From Thermasporomyces sp040195635 (GTDB lineage Bacteria; Actinomycetota; Actinomycetes; Propionibacteriales; Actinopolymorphaceae), in the NCBI RefSeq assembly GCF_040195635.1, contig NZ_JBEFTX010000005.1:62001-126000 (forward strand): 64,000 nucleotides of DNA. The letters are read 5' to 3'. The notes under the pieces are model-generated. The model worked only from the letters and a program-made list of their open reading frames with translations, was not told the DNA's origin and made no database searches. Shown here piece after piece: positions 8,978 through 17,478 of the stretch. Within the stretch, counting starts at the first letter, position 1, and every line of letters begins with the position of its first letter. A program made the position numbers and the translations under genes.

Positions 8978-9774
8978 CACCACACCCCCGATCCGGTCGG
9001 GACGCCGTTGCCGCCCGGCGCTCCGGTGGCTCCGGTGGCTCCGGTGGCTCCGGATGCCCCCGACGCGCCGAAGGCTCCGGATGACCCCGACACGCCGGTG
9101 GGTGGCCTCCTCCCGATGGTGTCGGCGATCACGCGGCCGTCGCGCATGCTCACATGCCGGGGCAGGCTCGAGGCGATCTCCCGATCGTGGGTGATCACCA
9201 CCACGGTCGTACCGGCGGCGTTGAGGTCGCGCAACAGCGTCATCACCGCCGCCCCGGAAGCCGAGTCGAGGTTGCCGGTCGGCTCGTCCGCGAGCAGCAA
9301 CGGCGGGTCCCCGACCACGGCCCGGGCGATCGCCACCCGCTGCCGCTCCCCACCTGACAGCTCGTGCGGCTCGTGGTCCAGCCGGTGCGCCAGCCCGACA
9401 CGGTCCAGTGCCGCTGTGGCGCGACGGCGCCGCTCCCGCCGCCCGACTCCGGCGTACAGCAGTCCGTCGGCCACGTTGTCCAGCGCCGGGACTCCCGCGG
9501 CGAGGTGGAACTGCTGGAAGACGAAGCCCACCTTCCGCGCCCGCAGTGCGGACAGGTCCCGGTCGGGCAACCTGGCCACGTCGCAGCCGTCGAGCGCGAC
9601 GGACCCCGACGTCGGCCGGTCGAGTGTGCCCAGGACGTTCAGCATCGTGGACTTGCCCGATCCGGAGGGGCCGACGATGGCTACCAGCTCCCCCGTGCCG
9701 ATCCGCAGCGAGACACCGGCGAGGGCGTGGACGTCGCCGGAATAGTGCTTGGTCACGTCGACGAGCTCGATCAC
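8977..9774 (-). CDS. MacB-type ABC transporter ATP-binding protein with Gly-rich tail
   Basis: Energises the adjacent permease. The 265 residues carry Walker A GPSGSGKST (about 35-43), the Q-loop FVFQQFH, the ABC signature LSGGERQR, Walker B LLLADEPTG and the His switch VITHD, all intact. The GTG start at 9774 overlaps the stop of the membrane-fusion gene (GTGA). After about residue 225 the protein continues with a collagen-like run of Gly-Ala-Ser and Gly-Ala-Thr triplets that is not part of the usual domain. The repeat lies at 9016-9060 in the DNA. Confidence 0.93.
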   Translation of the reverse strand: MIELVDVTKHYSGDVHALAGVSLRIGTGELVAIVGPSGSGKSTMLNVLGTLDRPTSGSVALDGCDVARLPDRDLSALRARKVGFVFQQFHLAAGVPALDNVADGLLYAGVGRRERRRRATAALDRVGLAHRLDHEPHELSGGERQRVAIARAVVGDPPLLLADEPTGNLDSASGAAVMTLLRDLNAAGTTVVVITHDREIASSLPRHVSMRDGRVIADTIGRRPPTGVSGSSGAFGASGASGATGATGATGAPGGNGVPTGSGVW

Positions 9775-11081
9775 TTCGGCACCCCCACCCGGGTGCCCTC
9801 GCCGATCCCCGCGCCGTCGATCTCCACCCGTCCGTCGGAGAACAGCCCGGTCGTCACCGGTACGTAGCGGCTGGTGGATCCCGTCACGACCTCGATGCCG
9901 TAGCCACCCTCGGCGAGGGCGACCAGAGCGGTGACCGGCACCGTCAACACGTCCTTGCGTTCGGACGCGGTGAACACCACGTCGACCGCTGCGGCCGTGA
10001 GGTCCTCGGTGGCCTTCTGATCCTCGAGCGAGATGACGGCCTCGAGCTTCGTCTCGGGATCGCTGTTCTGGTCGGCGGCGGGCTCGATCACCGTCGTCAC
10101 CTGGTCGATCGTCCCGGCCACCTTCGTACCGTCGGGCAGTTCGACGCTCACCTCGGCACCCTTCGTCACCAACGATTGGTCGGACAGCTCCAGGTCGGCG
10201 GTCACGAGACTCGCGGTTCCGGTGTAGTCCAGGACCGCGAGTCCCGGGCCCGCCGGCTCGCCGCGCCCCACCTTGACGGTGTCCACCCGGACCGCTCCGT
10301 CGGCGAAGACGACACGGCCCAGGTCGACCCGGCCGGTCTCTGTCAGGCCGAGGTCCTCCTGCCACTCCTCGACCGCGTCCGCGGTGTTGTCGGTGTAGTC
10401 CTCGTCCACCGAGAATCCCTTGTAGCCAAGGGCTTTGAGGTTGTGCTCCAGCTGTTTGACGTCCGCGCCCTCGCTTCCCGGACCGAGCGTGCGGTACGCC
10501 GGCAGCCCGCCGTACATCAACACGACCGGCTGGTCGTCCACCTTGTACAACGCCTGACCGCGGGCAATCTCCTGCCCACTGTCGGGCAACGCCGTCACCG
10601 TGCCCTGAACGCGGTTCGTCAGCGTGCTGCTGGGACCGAAGCCGAGGTCGCCGTCGACGGTTTCGGTGCTCTGCATGGTCTGCCTCGTGACCTGCGCGGT
10701 GGCTGGCGGCAGGGTGGAGGCTGCTGCCTCCGCGGCGCCGCCATCCGAGCCCGAACCGGACCCGCCGAGGCCGAGCCAGCCACTGCCGAACGCGCCTGCG
10801 CCGAAACCTCCGAGGCCGAACTCGCGCGCCACGATCCCGCCAGCGGCGGAGACAACCACACCCGTGACGGCCACCGCGGCGACGACGCCCGCCACCTTTC
10901 GCCCGCGGCCACGGCGCCGGCCATGCGGCTGCGATGTCTGTGGGCTCTGCGATGTCTGTGGGCTCTGCGATGTCTGTGGGCTCTGCGATGTCTGCGGCGT
11001 CTGCGGTGTCTGTGGTGTCTGTGGGCTCTGCGGTGCGTGTGGCCCCTGCGTCGCGGCGTCCCTTGCCGTCGTGCCGCTCAC
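9771..11081 (-). CDS. Membrane-fusion (HlyD-like) efflux subunit with peptidoglycan-binding domain
   Basis: A 436-residue single-pass membrane protein. The cytoplasmic N-terminus (about 15-52) is built of SPQTSQ/TPQTPQ repeats, followed by Arg-rich GRRRGRGRK and one membrane helix (about 57-80). The extracellular part has a HlyD-like region, a PG_binding_1 domain (YRTLGPGSEGADVKQLEHNL, about 165-215) and beta-barrel segments. This architecture is usual for actinobacterial partners of MacB-type transporters. It overlaps the lipoprotein gene by four bases upstream and the ATPase gene by four downstream, so one operon is very likely. Confidence 0.85.
   Translation of the reverse strand: MSGTTARDAATQGPHAPQSPQTPQTPQTPQTSQSPQTSQSPQTSQSPQTSQPHGRRRGRGRKVAGVVAAVAVTGVVVSAAGGIVAREFGLGGFGAGAFGSGWLGLGGSGSGSDGGAAEAAASTLPPATAQVTRQTMQSTETVDGDLGFGPSSTLTNRVQGTVTALPDSGQEIARGQALYKVDDQPVVLMYGGLPAYRTLGPGSEGADVKQLEHNLKALGYKGFSVDEDYTDNTADAVEEWQEDLGLTETGRVDLGRVVFADGAVRVDTVKVGRGEPAGPGLAVLDYTGTASLVTADLELSDQSLVTKGAEVSVELPDGTKVAGTIDQVTTVIEPAADQNSDPETKLEAVISLEDQKATEDLTAAAVDVVFTASERKDVLTVPVTALVALAEGGYGIEVVTGSTSRYVPVTTGLFSDGRVEIDGAGIGEGTRVGVPK
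10931..11020. repeat. Five tandem 18-bp units inside the membrane-fusion gene
   Basis: Three exact copies of GCGATGTCTGTGGGCTCT (plus-strand sense) are followed by two diverged copies. On the minus strand they encode the SPQTSQ/TPQTPQ repeats of the cytoplasmic N-terminus. Because the unit is a multiple of three, copy number can change without shifting frame. Confidence 0.9.
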
Positions 11082-11674
11082 TGGGAACCACCTGGCGCTC
11101 CCGTACGGTTCGGCAGGAACTTCTCGCCACAGGTCTCCTGCGCGGCCTTGAAGTCAGGATCGCCGGCGATCGACTTGTCCAGCATCATCCTGCCGCCGTC
11201 AGGGTCGGGGAAGTCCGGTACGCCGTTGTCCCGCATGCACTGCGCGAACTTGCGCATGTTCTCCGCCATCTTCGGGTCCTGCCGCGGACCCTCCTTGCCG
11301 AACGGGGCGTACTTCTGGCACGCCTGCTGGGCCTGCTCGACCGTCTCGCGGTCGACATCGTCGCCGTTGACGCGGATCTGCACCCGCCCGCTCGAATCCG
11401 GGTCGTCCATCGGGACGCCGTTCTCACGCATGCACTGGGCGAACTTCAGCGCCTTTTCCTCCCGCTCCTCCTTACTCATCCCGGCTCCGTCCTCGCCGCT
11501 GGCGCCACCGGTGTCGGCCGCTCCCGCATCCGAGGCACCGTCGTCGGCGGAGGCGACGCGAGCGGTGTCATCGCCCGAGCCACCCCCTGTGCCGGCACAG
11601 CCGGCCACGACCAGCAGCAGAAGCAGCACGATCACCGCTCCCAGCGCGGGTCGCCCAGGCACTCGACCTCGCAT
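11078..11674 (-). CDS. Secreted lipoprotein with two KFAQCMR(E/D)NGVP repeats
   Basis: A 198-residue lipoprotein of unknown function. The signal peptide RPALGAVIVLLLLLVVAGC has a good lipobox (VAGC, cysteine at about residue 27), followed by a low-complexity Gly/Ser/Asp linker. Two copies of KFAQCMRENGVP/KFAQCMRDNGVP, at about 90 and 150, are each paired with another cysteine further on, suggesting a duplicated disulphide unit. The ATG at 11674 has GGGGAG five bases upstream. Its stop overlaps the membrane-fusion start (ATGA). It is probably an extracytoplasmic accessory or sensor of the exporter. Confidence 0.8.
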   Translation of the reverse strand: MRGRVPGRPALGAVIVLLLLLVVAGCAGTGGGSGDDTARVASADDGASDAGAADTGGASGEDGAGMSKEEREEKALKFAQCMRENGVPMDDPDSSGRVQIRVNGDDVDRETVEQAQQACQKYAPFGKEGPRQDPKMAENMRKFAQCMRDNGVPDFPDPDGGRMMLDKSIAGDPDFKAAQETCGEKFLPNRTGAPGGSQ

Positions 11675-11867
11675 GATCACTCCCCTCGTCCGTACGGCCA
11701 GCGGATTGCCGGCCCCATTGGACGGCCAGTCCACTCCGACGGCGGTTTCCGCGGCGTTTCCGGACCCGTTAACGGCGAGGAAATACCGGGTGAGTCACCA
11801 TCGAGTCGGGCCAGGCGGCCCGCAGGGGCGGCATCATGGGCAAGGAACGCGGACAAAAGGGGCGACG
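11675..11867. promoter_or_regulatory. Divergent promoter region, exporter operon versus two-component system
   Basis: This 193-bp spacer separates the lipoprotein start (minus) from the response-regulator start (plus) and must hold both promoters. A GTTAAC palindrome lies near 11768. No confident -35/-10 pair was recognised. The divergent layout is the usual one for a two-component system controlling the neighbouring export operon. Confidence 0.5.
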
Positions 11868-12524
11868 ATGCGGGTACTGGTGGTGGAGGACGAACGCCTG
11901 CTCGCGGAAGCGATCGCGGAGTGGCTCCGCGGTGACGCGCACGCCGTCGACGTGGCACTCGACGGCGATGCGGCGCTGGAGCGGCTCGCCGTCCACGACT
12001 ATGACGTGGTGGTCCTCGACCGGGACCTGCCGATCGTCCACGGCGACGACGTGTGCCGGACCCTCGTGGAGTCCGACGCGAGCGCGCGGGTCCTCATGCT
12101 CACCGCCGCCGCCGAGATCGGCGACCGCGTGGCCGGGCTGACGCTCGGCGCCGACGACTATCTTTCCAAGCCGTTCGCGTTCCCCGAACTGGCCGCCCGC
12201 GTGCTCGCCCTCGGCAGGCGTACCCGCCCGGCGGCTCCCCCGCTGCTGCAACGCGCCGGCATCGCCCTTGACCCCGCACGCCGACAGGTTTTCCGGGACG
12301 GACGCTACCTCTCCTTGTCGAGGAAGGAGTTCGGTGTCCTCGCCGAGCTTCTTCGCGCCGACGGAGCCGTGGTCTCCGCCGAGGACCTGCTGGAGAAGGT
12401 GTGGGACGAACACGCCGACCCCTTCACCTCCGCCGTACGCATCACGGTCCTCAAGCTCCGCCGCAAGCTCGGCAACCCACCTGTGGTCGAGACCGTCGCC
12501 GGAGTGGGGTACCGAATCCCATGA
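11868..12524 (+). CDS. OmpR-family response regulator
   Basis: A 218-residue DNA-binding response regulator. The receiver domain (1-115) has the acidic pair ED at 8-9, the phospho-acceptor Asp in VVVLDRDLP (about residue 51) and the Lys of LSKPFAF (about 101). The C-terminal winged helix (about 125-218) ends with RRKLGNPPVVETVAGVGYRI, typical of OmpR/PhoB proteins. The ATG at 11868 follows AAAAGGGGCG. The last codon overlaps the kinase start (ATGA at 12521-12524). It probably regulates the divergent exporter operon. Confidence 0.94.
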   Translation: MRVLVVEDERLLAEAIAEWLRGDAHAVDVALDGDAALERLAVHDYDVVVLDRDLPIVHGDDVCRTLVESDASARVLMLTAAAEIGDRVAGLTLGADDYLSKPFAFPELAARVLALGRRTRPAAPPLLQRAGIALDPARRQVFRDGRYLSLSRKEFGVLAELLRADGAVVSAEDLLEKVWDEHADPFTSAVRITVLKLRRKLGNPPVVETVAGVGYRIP

Positions 12525-13807
12525 CAGACCCGCACAGCCTCGCTCGCCCGGCCACGCCACGCGCGGACGCCCCACGCCCAGCCGGGCGTCGGCGCTGGCT
12601 GCGCCCGACACTCCGGCTGCGGCTGACGCTGCTCTACGGCGGCCTTTTCTTCGCCGCTGGACTCGTCCTGCTGGCCGTGACCTACGTTCTCGTCAGCCAG
12701 CGGATGCCGGAGGCGACGCATCTCTTCACCGCTCGCGTCACCGGTCCGGGGACTCGACTGCCGGACGAGGCGTTCATCCGGACCAGTGAGGGCGACCTGC
12801 TCACCGCGAGCGAAGCCTCCCGCTACGTCGCGACCAAGCAGGCCGAACTCCGGCGCGCCACGCTGACGTCACTGCTCACGCAGGGGGCAATCGCGCTCGG
12901 CCTGGTCGGCTCCGCCGCCGCCGGGTTCGGCTGGTTGATCGCCGGAAGGGTCCTCGCGCCGCTGCACCGGGTCACCGAGACCGCCCGGCGGATCGCCGAC
13001 GCCAAGGCCGCCGACCGGAGCCTGCACGAACGCATCGCCCTCCGCGGCGCGGACGACGAGGTGAAGGAACTCGCCGACACCTTCGACACCATGGTCGAAC
13101 GCCTTGACAAGTCCTTCGACGGGCAGCGGCACTTCGTCGCGAACGCCTCCCACGAGCTGCGGACACCTCTGACCCTCAACCGTGCCCTCGTCGAGGTGGC
13201 GATACACCGCAAGAACGCCTCGCCCGACGTCCAACAGCTCGGCGAGACCCTCCTGGAGATCAACACCCGGCACGAGCGGCTCATCAACGGGCTCCTGCTG
13301 CTCGCGCGCTCCGAGAACGACGTCGTCGAACGGACCCCCGTCGATCTCGCCGACGTGGTGATCCACGTGACCGCGCACGCGAGCGGCGCCGCGCGCGAGC
13401 AGGGCATCGTCCTGCGCGACAAAGCAGCCGAAGCTCCCACGGCCGGCGACCCGGTGCTGCTCGAACGCCTCGTCCAGAATCTCGTCGACAACGGGATCCG
13501 ACACAACCTCACCGAGGGGGGATTCGTCGACGTCGCCAGCCGGCGGCACCCCGACGGCTGGGTCGAGGTCGTGGTCAGCAACAGCGGCGACGTCATCCCG
13601 CCGTACGACATCCCCCAGCTGTTCGAACCGTTTCGCAGGCTCGGAACCGACCGCCTCGTCACCGCCAAGGGGGCCGGCCTCGGGCTCTCCATCGTCCGAT
13701 CCATCGCCCATGCGCACGGCGGTGACGTCGTCGCCCGACCACGGCCCGATGGTGGTCTCGTCGTCACCGTCGCGCTCCCGGGCGCTCCGGAGGTCGAGCC
13801 GGCCTGA
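12521..13807 (+). CDS. Sensor histidine kinase
   Basis: Cognate kinase of the preceding regulator, 428 residues. Membrane helices lie at about 38-60 and 123-147, flanking a short extracytoplasmic loop of only about 60 residues. A HAMP domain (about 148-200), HisKA with phospho-acceptor His in ANASHELRTPL (about 208-218) and HATPase_c with N-box NLVDNGIRHN and G-box GAGLGLSI follow. The short sensor loop suggests detection of a membrane or envelope signal, as for antimicrobial-peptide sensors (inference). Start overlaps the regulator by four bases. Confidence 0.93.
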   Translation: MTDPHSLARPATPRADAPRPAGRRRWLRPTLRLRLTLLYGGLFFAAGLVLLAVTYVLVSQRMPEATHLFTARVTGPGTRLPDEAFIRTSEGDLLTASEASRYVATKQAELRRATLTSLLTQGAIALGLVGSAAAGFGWLIAGRVLAPLHRVTETARRIADAKAADRSLHERIALRGADDEVKELADTFDTMVERLDKSFDGQRHFVANASHELRTPLTLNRALVEVAIHRKNASPDVQQLGETLLEINTRHERLINGLLLLARSENDVVERTPVDLADVVIHVTAHASGAAREQGIVLRDKAAEAPTAGDPVLLERLVQNLVDNGIRHNLTEGGFVDVASRRHPDGWVEVVVSNSGDVIPPYDIPQLFEPFRRLGTDRLVTAKGAGLGLSIVRSIAHAHGGDVVARPRPDGGLVVTVALPGAPEVEPA

Positions 13808-13834
13808 CCTGCCGGCGGAGTCGTACGCCAGTCG

Positions 13835-15139
13835 TCAGGTGGCCTCCGACCGCTCGGCGGCGGCCGCGCGTTCGGTTTCGTCGACCCGGGTGACGAGGAT
13901 CGTCGGGATGCGGTTACGCCGACCCACCGGCCCCTCGGCGAGCAGGCGGAGGCCGTCGACGGTCACCTTGGCGCCCGGGATGGGCACCTTGTCGAGGTGC
14001 TTGGCCATCAGGCCGCCCACGCTGTCGACGTCCTCGTCGTCCAGCTCCAGGTCGAACAGCTCCCCCAGCTCGTGGATCGGTAGCCTCGAGCTGACCCGCA
14101 CCGCGCCGCTGCCCAGGCGCTCCACCGCGCGCGGCTCGACGTCGTACTCGTCGGTGATCTCGCCCACGATCTCCTCGAGGATGTCCTCGATCGTCACCAG
14201 CCCCGCCGTGCCGCCGTACTCGTCCAGCACGATGGACAGGTGCGTCCGCTGCTGCTGCATCTCGCGGAGCAGCCCGTCGACCGGCTTCGAATCAGGAACG
14301 AACGCCGGCGGCCGCATCACCTGCTCCACGCGTTCGGTGGTTTCGGCCTGGCGGTTGTCGTAGACCCGTTGGGTCACGTCCTTGAGGTAGGCGACCCCCA
14401 CGATGTCGTCGAGGTTCTCCCCGATCACCGGGATCCGGGAGAAACCGCTGCGCAGCGCCAGGGACATCAGCTGGCGCAGGGTCTTGTGGCGTTCGATGAC
14501 GACGATGTCGGTCCGGGGGACCATCACCTCGCGGACGATCGTGTCGCCCAGCTCGAACACCGAGTGGATCATCTCCCGCTCGCCCGACTCGATCACCCGG
14601 CTGGCCTCGGCGATGTCGACCAGCTCACGGAGCTCGGCCTCGGTGGCGAACGGCCCCTCACGAAAGCCCTTCCCCGGTGTCAGCGCGTTACCGAGCAGGA
14701 TCAGGAGCTTCGGCAGCGGCCCCAGCACCCGCGTCAGCCCGATCAGCAACGCCGAGGTGACCAGGGCGACCCGGTTGGCGTGCTGGCGGCCGAGCGTGCG
14801 TGGTGCGACGCCGACGACGACGTACGACACGACGATCATCACGCCGGCCGCCGTCAGAACCGCCGCCCACGTCGGTTGGACCATGCCGATGACCACCTCT
14901 GCCACGAGGATCGTCGCGGTCAGCTCACAGGCGAGGCGGAGGAACAGTGCGGTGTTGAGGTAGGGCGCGCTGTCCTCCACGAGCATGCGGACCCGCTCAC
15001 CGCCCCGCCGCCCGGCCGCGACGAGACCGTCGGCACGTGACTTGGAGAACGTCGAGAGGGCGGCCTCGGCAGCGGCCAAAACGCCCGCGACGAAGACCAG
15101 GACGGCCGCGAGGACGAGAAGAACCGTGTCGCCACCCAT
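13835..15139 (-). CDS. CorC/HlyC-family CNNM-CBS membrane protein
   Basis: A 434-residue protein of the CNNM/CorC family, linked elsewhere to Mg2+/Co2+ efflux. The order is an N-terminal DUF21 membrane domain with four helices (about 1-185), a CBS pair (about 200-330, with MVPRTDIVVIERHKTL and RIPVIGENLDDIVGVAYLKD), and a C-terminal CorC_HlyC domain (about 345-420) with SVGGLMAKHLDKVPIPG. It lies 96 bases after ybeY on the same strand in the standard actinobacterial ybeY-corC order. The usual next genes, cdd-like and era, are displaced by the inserted exporter block. Confidence 0.92.
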   Translation of the reverse strand: MGGDTVLLVLAAVLVFVAGVLAAAEAALSTFSKSRADGLVAAGRRGGERVRMLVEDSAPYLNTALFLRLACELTATILVAEVVIGMVQPTWAAVLTAAGVMIVVSYVVVGVAPRTLGRQHANRVALVTSALLIGLTRVLGPLPKLLILLGNALTPGKGFREGPFATEAELRELVDIAEASRVIESGEREMIHSVFELGDTIVREVMVPRTDIVVIERHKTLRQLMSLALRSGFSRIPVIGENLDDIVGVAYLKDVTQRVYDNRQAETTERVEQVMRPPAFVPDSKPVDGLLREMQQQRTHLSIVLDEYGGTAGLVTIEDILEEIVGEITDEYDVEPRAVERLGSGAVRVSSRLPIHELGELFDLELDDEDVDSVGGLMAKHLDKVPIPGAKVTVDGLRLLAEGPVGRRNRIPTILVTRVDETERAAAAERSEAT

Positions 15140-15235
15140 CAGCGCCGCCGTCGTTCCGGGTCACAGTCCATCAGCGGTCACCGTCCATCAGCGCAACCGT
15201 TCATCGGGCCTCACGTCCAGGGGCGCGATCGTCCA

Positions 15236-15703
15236 TCAGCGGCCCGCCCCCTGCCGCAGTGGCTGCCACTCGCCGAGCAACCGCGCCTGCAACGCGAACA
15301 TCTCCCGATGCTCCTCCGGCTCGCCGTGGTCATAGCCGAGCAGGTGCAGGATGCCGTGCACCGTGAGCAGGTGGAGCTCATCCTCTCGCGAGTGTCCGGC
15401 ATCCTTGGCCTGCCGGTCGGCCACCTGCGGACAGAGGACGACATCACCGAGCAGGCCCTGCGGCGGATCCTCGCCCTCTCGGCCCGGACGGAGCTCGTCC
15501 ATCGGGAACGCCAGCACGTCGGTCGGGCCCGGCTCGTCCATCCAGCGCAGGTGATGCTCGGCCATCGTCTTCTCGTCGACGAGGACGACCGACAGCTCGG
15601 CCTGGGGGTGCACCCGCATCCGGTCGAGGGCGAACCGGGCCAGCCGGGCGAGCTCGCGTTCGTTGACGTCGATGCCGGACTCGTTGGCGATGTCGATGCT
15701 CAT
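15236..15703 (-). CDS. ybeY: Endoribonuclease YbeY
   Basis: Metal-dependent single-strand endoribonuclease for rRNA maturation and ribosome quality control. The 155 residues end in the invariant zinc motif HGILHLLGYDH (about 117-127), with all three His residues present. The N-terminal DVLAFPMDE segment is also typical. It lies between phoH (157 bases upstream) and corC, the usual cluster. Confidence 0.95.
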   Translation of the reverse strand: MSIDIANESGIDVNERELARLARFALDRMRVHPQAELSVVLVDEKTMAEHHLRWMDEPGPTDVLAFPMDELRPGREGEDPPQGLLGDVVLCPQVADRQAKDAGHSREDELHLLTVHGILHLLGYDHGEPEEHREMFALQARLLGEWQPLRQGAGR

Positions 15704-15860
15704 GGAAGGTTCACGCAGTGCCTCGGGTGGGGTTTCGAAACGACGTTCTGGTGGGGAAGAGACGGCTCGCGGGCCCGCACGGTTTCCTCCGGTCGTCAGG
15801 TCGTCGCCTCAGCTCGCGTTCGTCGGCTGGGTTCGTCAGCACGGGTCCGTCCAGGTCCCC

Positions 15861-16895
15861 TCAGGGCCGCAGAGGTCCGGGCTTCCGCCGGCGTACGTCG
15901 ACCGGGCGCGCCCCGGTGTCGGAGTCGGAGCGCCCTTCGTAGGCGTCGTAGGCCGCGACGATCCGTCCGACCAGCTTGTGGCGTACGACATCCTGGCTGG
16001 TCAGCGAGCAGAAGTGCACGTCGTCGAGACCGGTCAGGATCTCCCGCACCACCTTCAGCCCGGAGTAGGTGCCGCCTCCCGGCAGGTCGATCTGGGTGAT
16101 GTCGCCGGTGACGACCATCTTCGATCCGAACCCGAGCCTGGTGAGGAACATCTTCATCTGCTCCGGCGAGGTGTTCTGCGCCTCGTCGAGGATGATGAAC
16201 GCGTCGTTAAGCGTCCTTCCCCGCATGTATGCCAGGGGCGCGACCTCGATCGTCCCGGCTGTGAGCAGCCGCGGGATCGAGTCTGGGTCGATCATGTCGT
16301 GCAGCGCGTCGTAGAGCGGCCGGAGGTACGGGTCGATCTTCTCCGACAGCGTGCCCGGCAGGAACCCGAGCCGCTCCCCCGCCTCGACCGCCGGCCGGGT
16401 GAGGATGATCCGGTTGACCTGCTTGGCCTGTAGCGCCTGGACCGCCTTCGCCATCGCGAGGTAGGTCTTGCCGGTTCCGGCCGGACCGACCGAGAACACC
16501 ACGGTGTGCTCGTCGATCGCGTCGACGTAGTGCTTCTGGCCGAGCGTCTTCGGCCGGATCGTCTTGCCGCGGTTGGACAGGATGTTGAGCGTCAGGACGT
16601 CGGCCGGGCGTTCGGACTCGCGGGCCCGGAGCATCGCGATGCTGCGTTCGACCGCGTCGGAGGTGAGGCCGTGGCCGGAGCGGACGACGGCGACCAGCTC
16701 GTCGAACAGCTGCTCGACGAGGATCCGCTCATCAGGCTCCGCGACCACGGTGATCTCGTTGCCGCGGACGTGGATCTCGGCGTCGAACTCCTTCTCAGCG
16801 ACCCGGAGGAACTCATCACGCGGCCCGAGCAGGCTCACCATGGAGATGCTCGACGGTACGACGATCTTGGTCTGTGACGGGGTGATCTTGCCCAT
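15861..16895 (-). CDS. PhoH family ATPase/RNA helicase-like protein
   Basis: A 344-residue PhoH protein, a P-loop ATPase linked to RNA metabolism and stress. A small N-terminal KH-like/PhoH_N region (about 20-105) is followed by the ATPase core with Walker A GPAGTGKT (137-144) and Walker B AFIILDEAQN (232-241). The ATG at 16895 was selected because MGKITPSQTKIVVP fits family starts; the open frame runs further upstream through a repeat-containing spacer. The next gene, ybeY, is co-directional, as in most actinobacteria. Confidence 0.94.
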   Translation of the reverse strand: MGKITPSQTKIVVPSSISMVSLLGPRDEFLRVAEKEFDAEIHVRGNEITVVAEPDERILVEQLFDELVAVVRSGHGLTSDAVERSIAMLRARESERPADVLTLNILSNRGKTIRPKTLGQKHYVDAIDEHTVVFSVGPAGTGKTYLAMAKAVQALQAKQVNRIILTRPAVEAGERLGFLPGTLSEKIDPYLRPLYDALHDMIDPDSIPRLLTAGTIEVAPLAYMRGRTLNDAFIILDEAQNTSPEQMKMFLTRLGFGSKMVVTGDITQIDLPGGGTYSGLKVVREILTGLDDVHFCSLTSQDVVRHKLVGRIVAAYDAYEGRSDSDTGARPVDVRRRKPGPLRP

Positions 16896-17050
16896 GGGCG
16901 GCCTTGGTCGGCCCTCTCCTCCGTAGTCCCAACGTGCTGACACCCGGCTCCTGGCCGGTGAATCGACAGTCATGGTAGCCCGCGCGGGACCGGATGCGGA
17001 CGGGTATTTCTTCCGTACTTTCCCGATCCGGGGCGATCCGACGCGATCTT

Positions 17051-17105
17051 CCGCCGCCAACGGCCCGGGCTCCCGCCGCCAACGGCCCGGGCTCCCGCCG
17101 CCGAC
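17051..17105. repeat. Short GC-rich tandem repeat between the HIT gene and phoH
   Basis: Two near-exact copies and the start of a third of a unit of about 22 bases containing CGCCGCCAACGGCCCGGGCT. It lies in the 220-bp spacer between the HIT stop and the phoH start, on the transcribed side of the HIT gene. The GGCCCGGG cores could fold into hairpins. No function is assigned. Confidence 0.7.
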
Positions 17106-17115
17106 GGGCGCTCTT

Positions 17116-17472
17116 CTAGCCCAGCTGACCGGCCATCTGCCGTCCCCCGAGAACGTGGGCGTGGCAGTGCGCGACCGCCTGACCACCCTGCTCGCCGGTG
17201 TTGAGCGCGATCCGGTAGCCGTCGTCGGCGATCCCTTCGTCCCTGGCGACCGCCACACACTCCTCGAGCAGCAGCCGGAGCAGGTGGGGAGCGGCAGCCA
17301 CGACTTCGGCCACGTCGGCGTAGTGGTCCTTGGGAACGACCAGAACGTGGACGGGTGCCTGGGGGCTCACGTCGCGGAAGGCGAGGGTCCGGTCCGTCTC
17401 ACGGACCTGGGTCGAGGGGATCGTGCCGGCGACGATGCCGCAGAACACACAGTCGGATGATCGTTGTGCCAC
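17116..17472 (-). CDS. HIT family nucleotide hydrolase (HinT-like)
   Basis: A 118-residue histidine-triad protein, likely a purine nucleoside phosphoramidase. The triad HCHAHVLGG is at about 102-110. N-terminal CVFCGIVAG (8-16) gives the typical cysteine pair. The length is normal for HinT. It starts six bases after the dnaJ stop, so it is part of the hrcA-dnaJ transcript; rsmE, normally between the two, is missing here. Confidence 0.94.
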   Translation of the reverse strand: MAQRSSDCVFCGIVAGTIPSTQVRETDRTLAFRDVSPQAPVHVLVVPKDHYADVAEVVAAAPHLLRLLLEECVAVARDEGIADDGYRIALNTGEQGGQAVAHCHAHVLGGRQMAGQLG

Positions 17473-17478
17473 GGCGGC

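Noticed and set aside
17051..17105. Tandem GC-rich repeats as a CRISPR array
   Set aside because: Units are contiguous without spacers and only two to three copies exist; no cas genes in the window.
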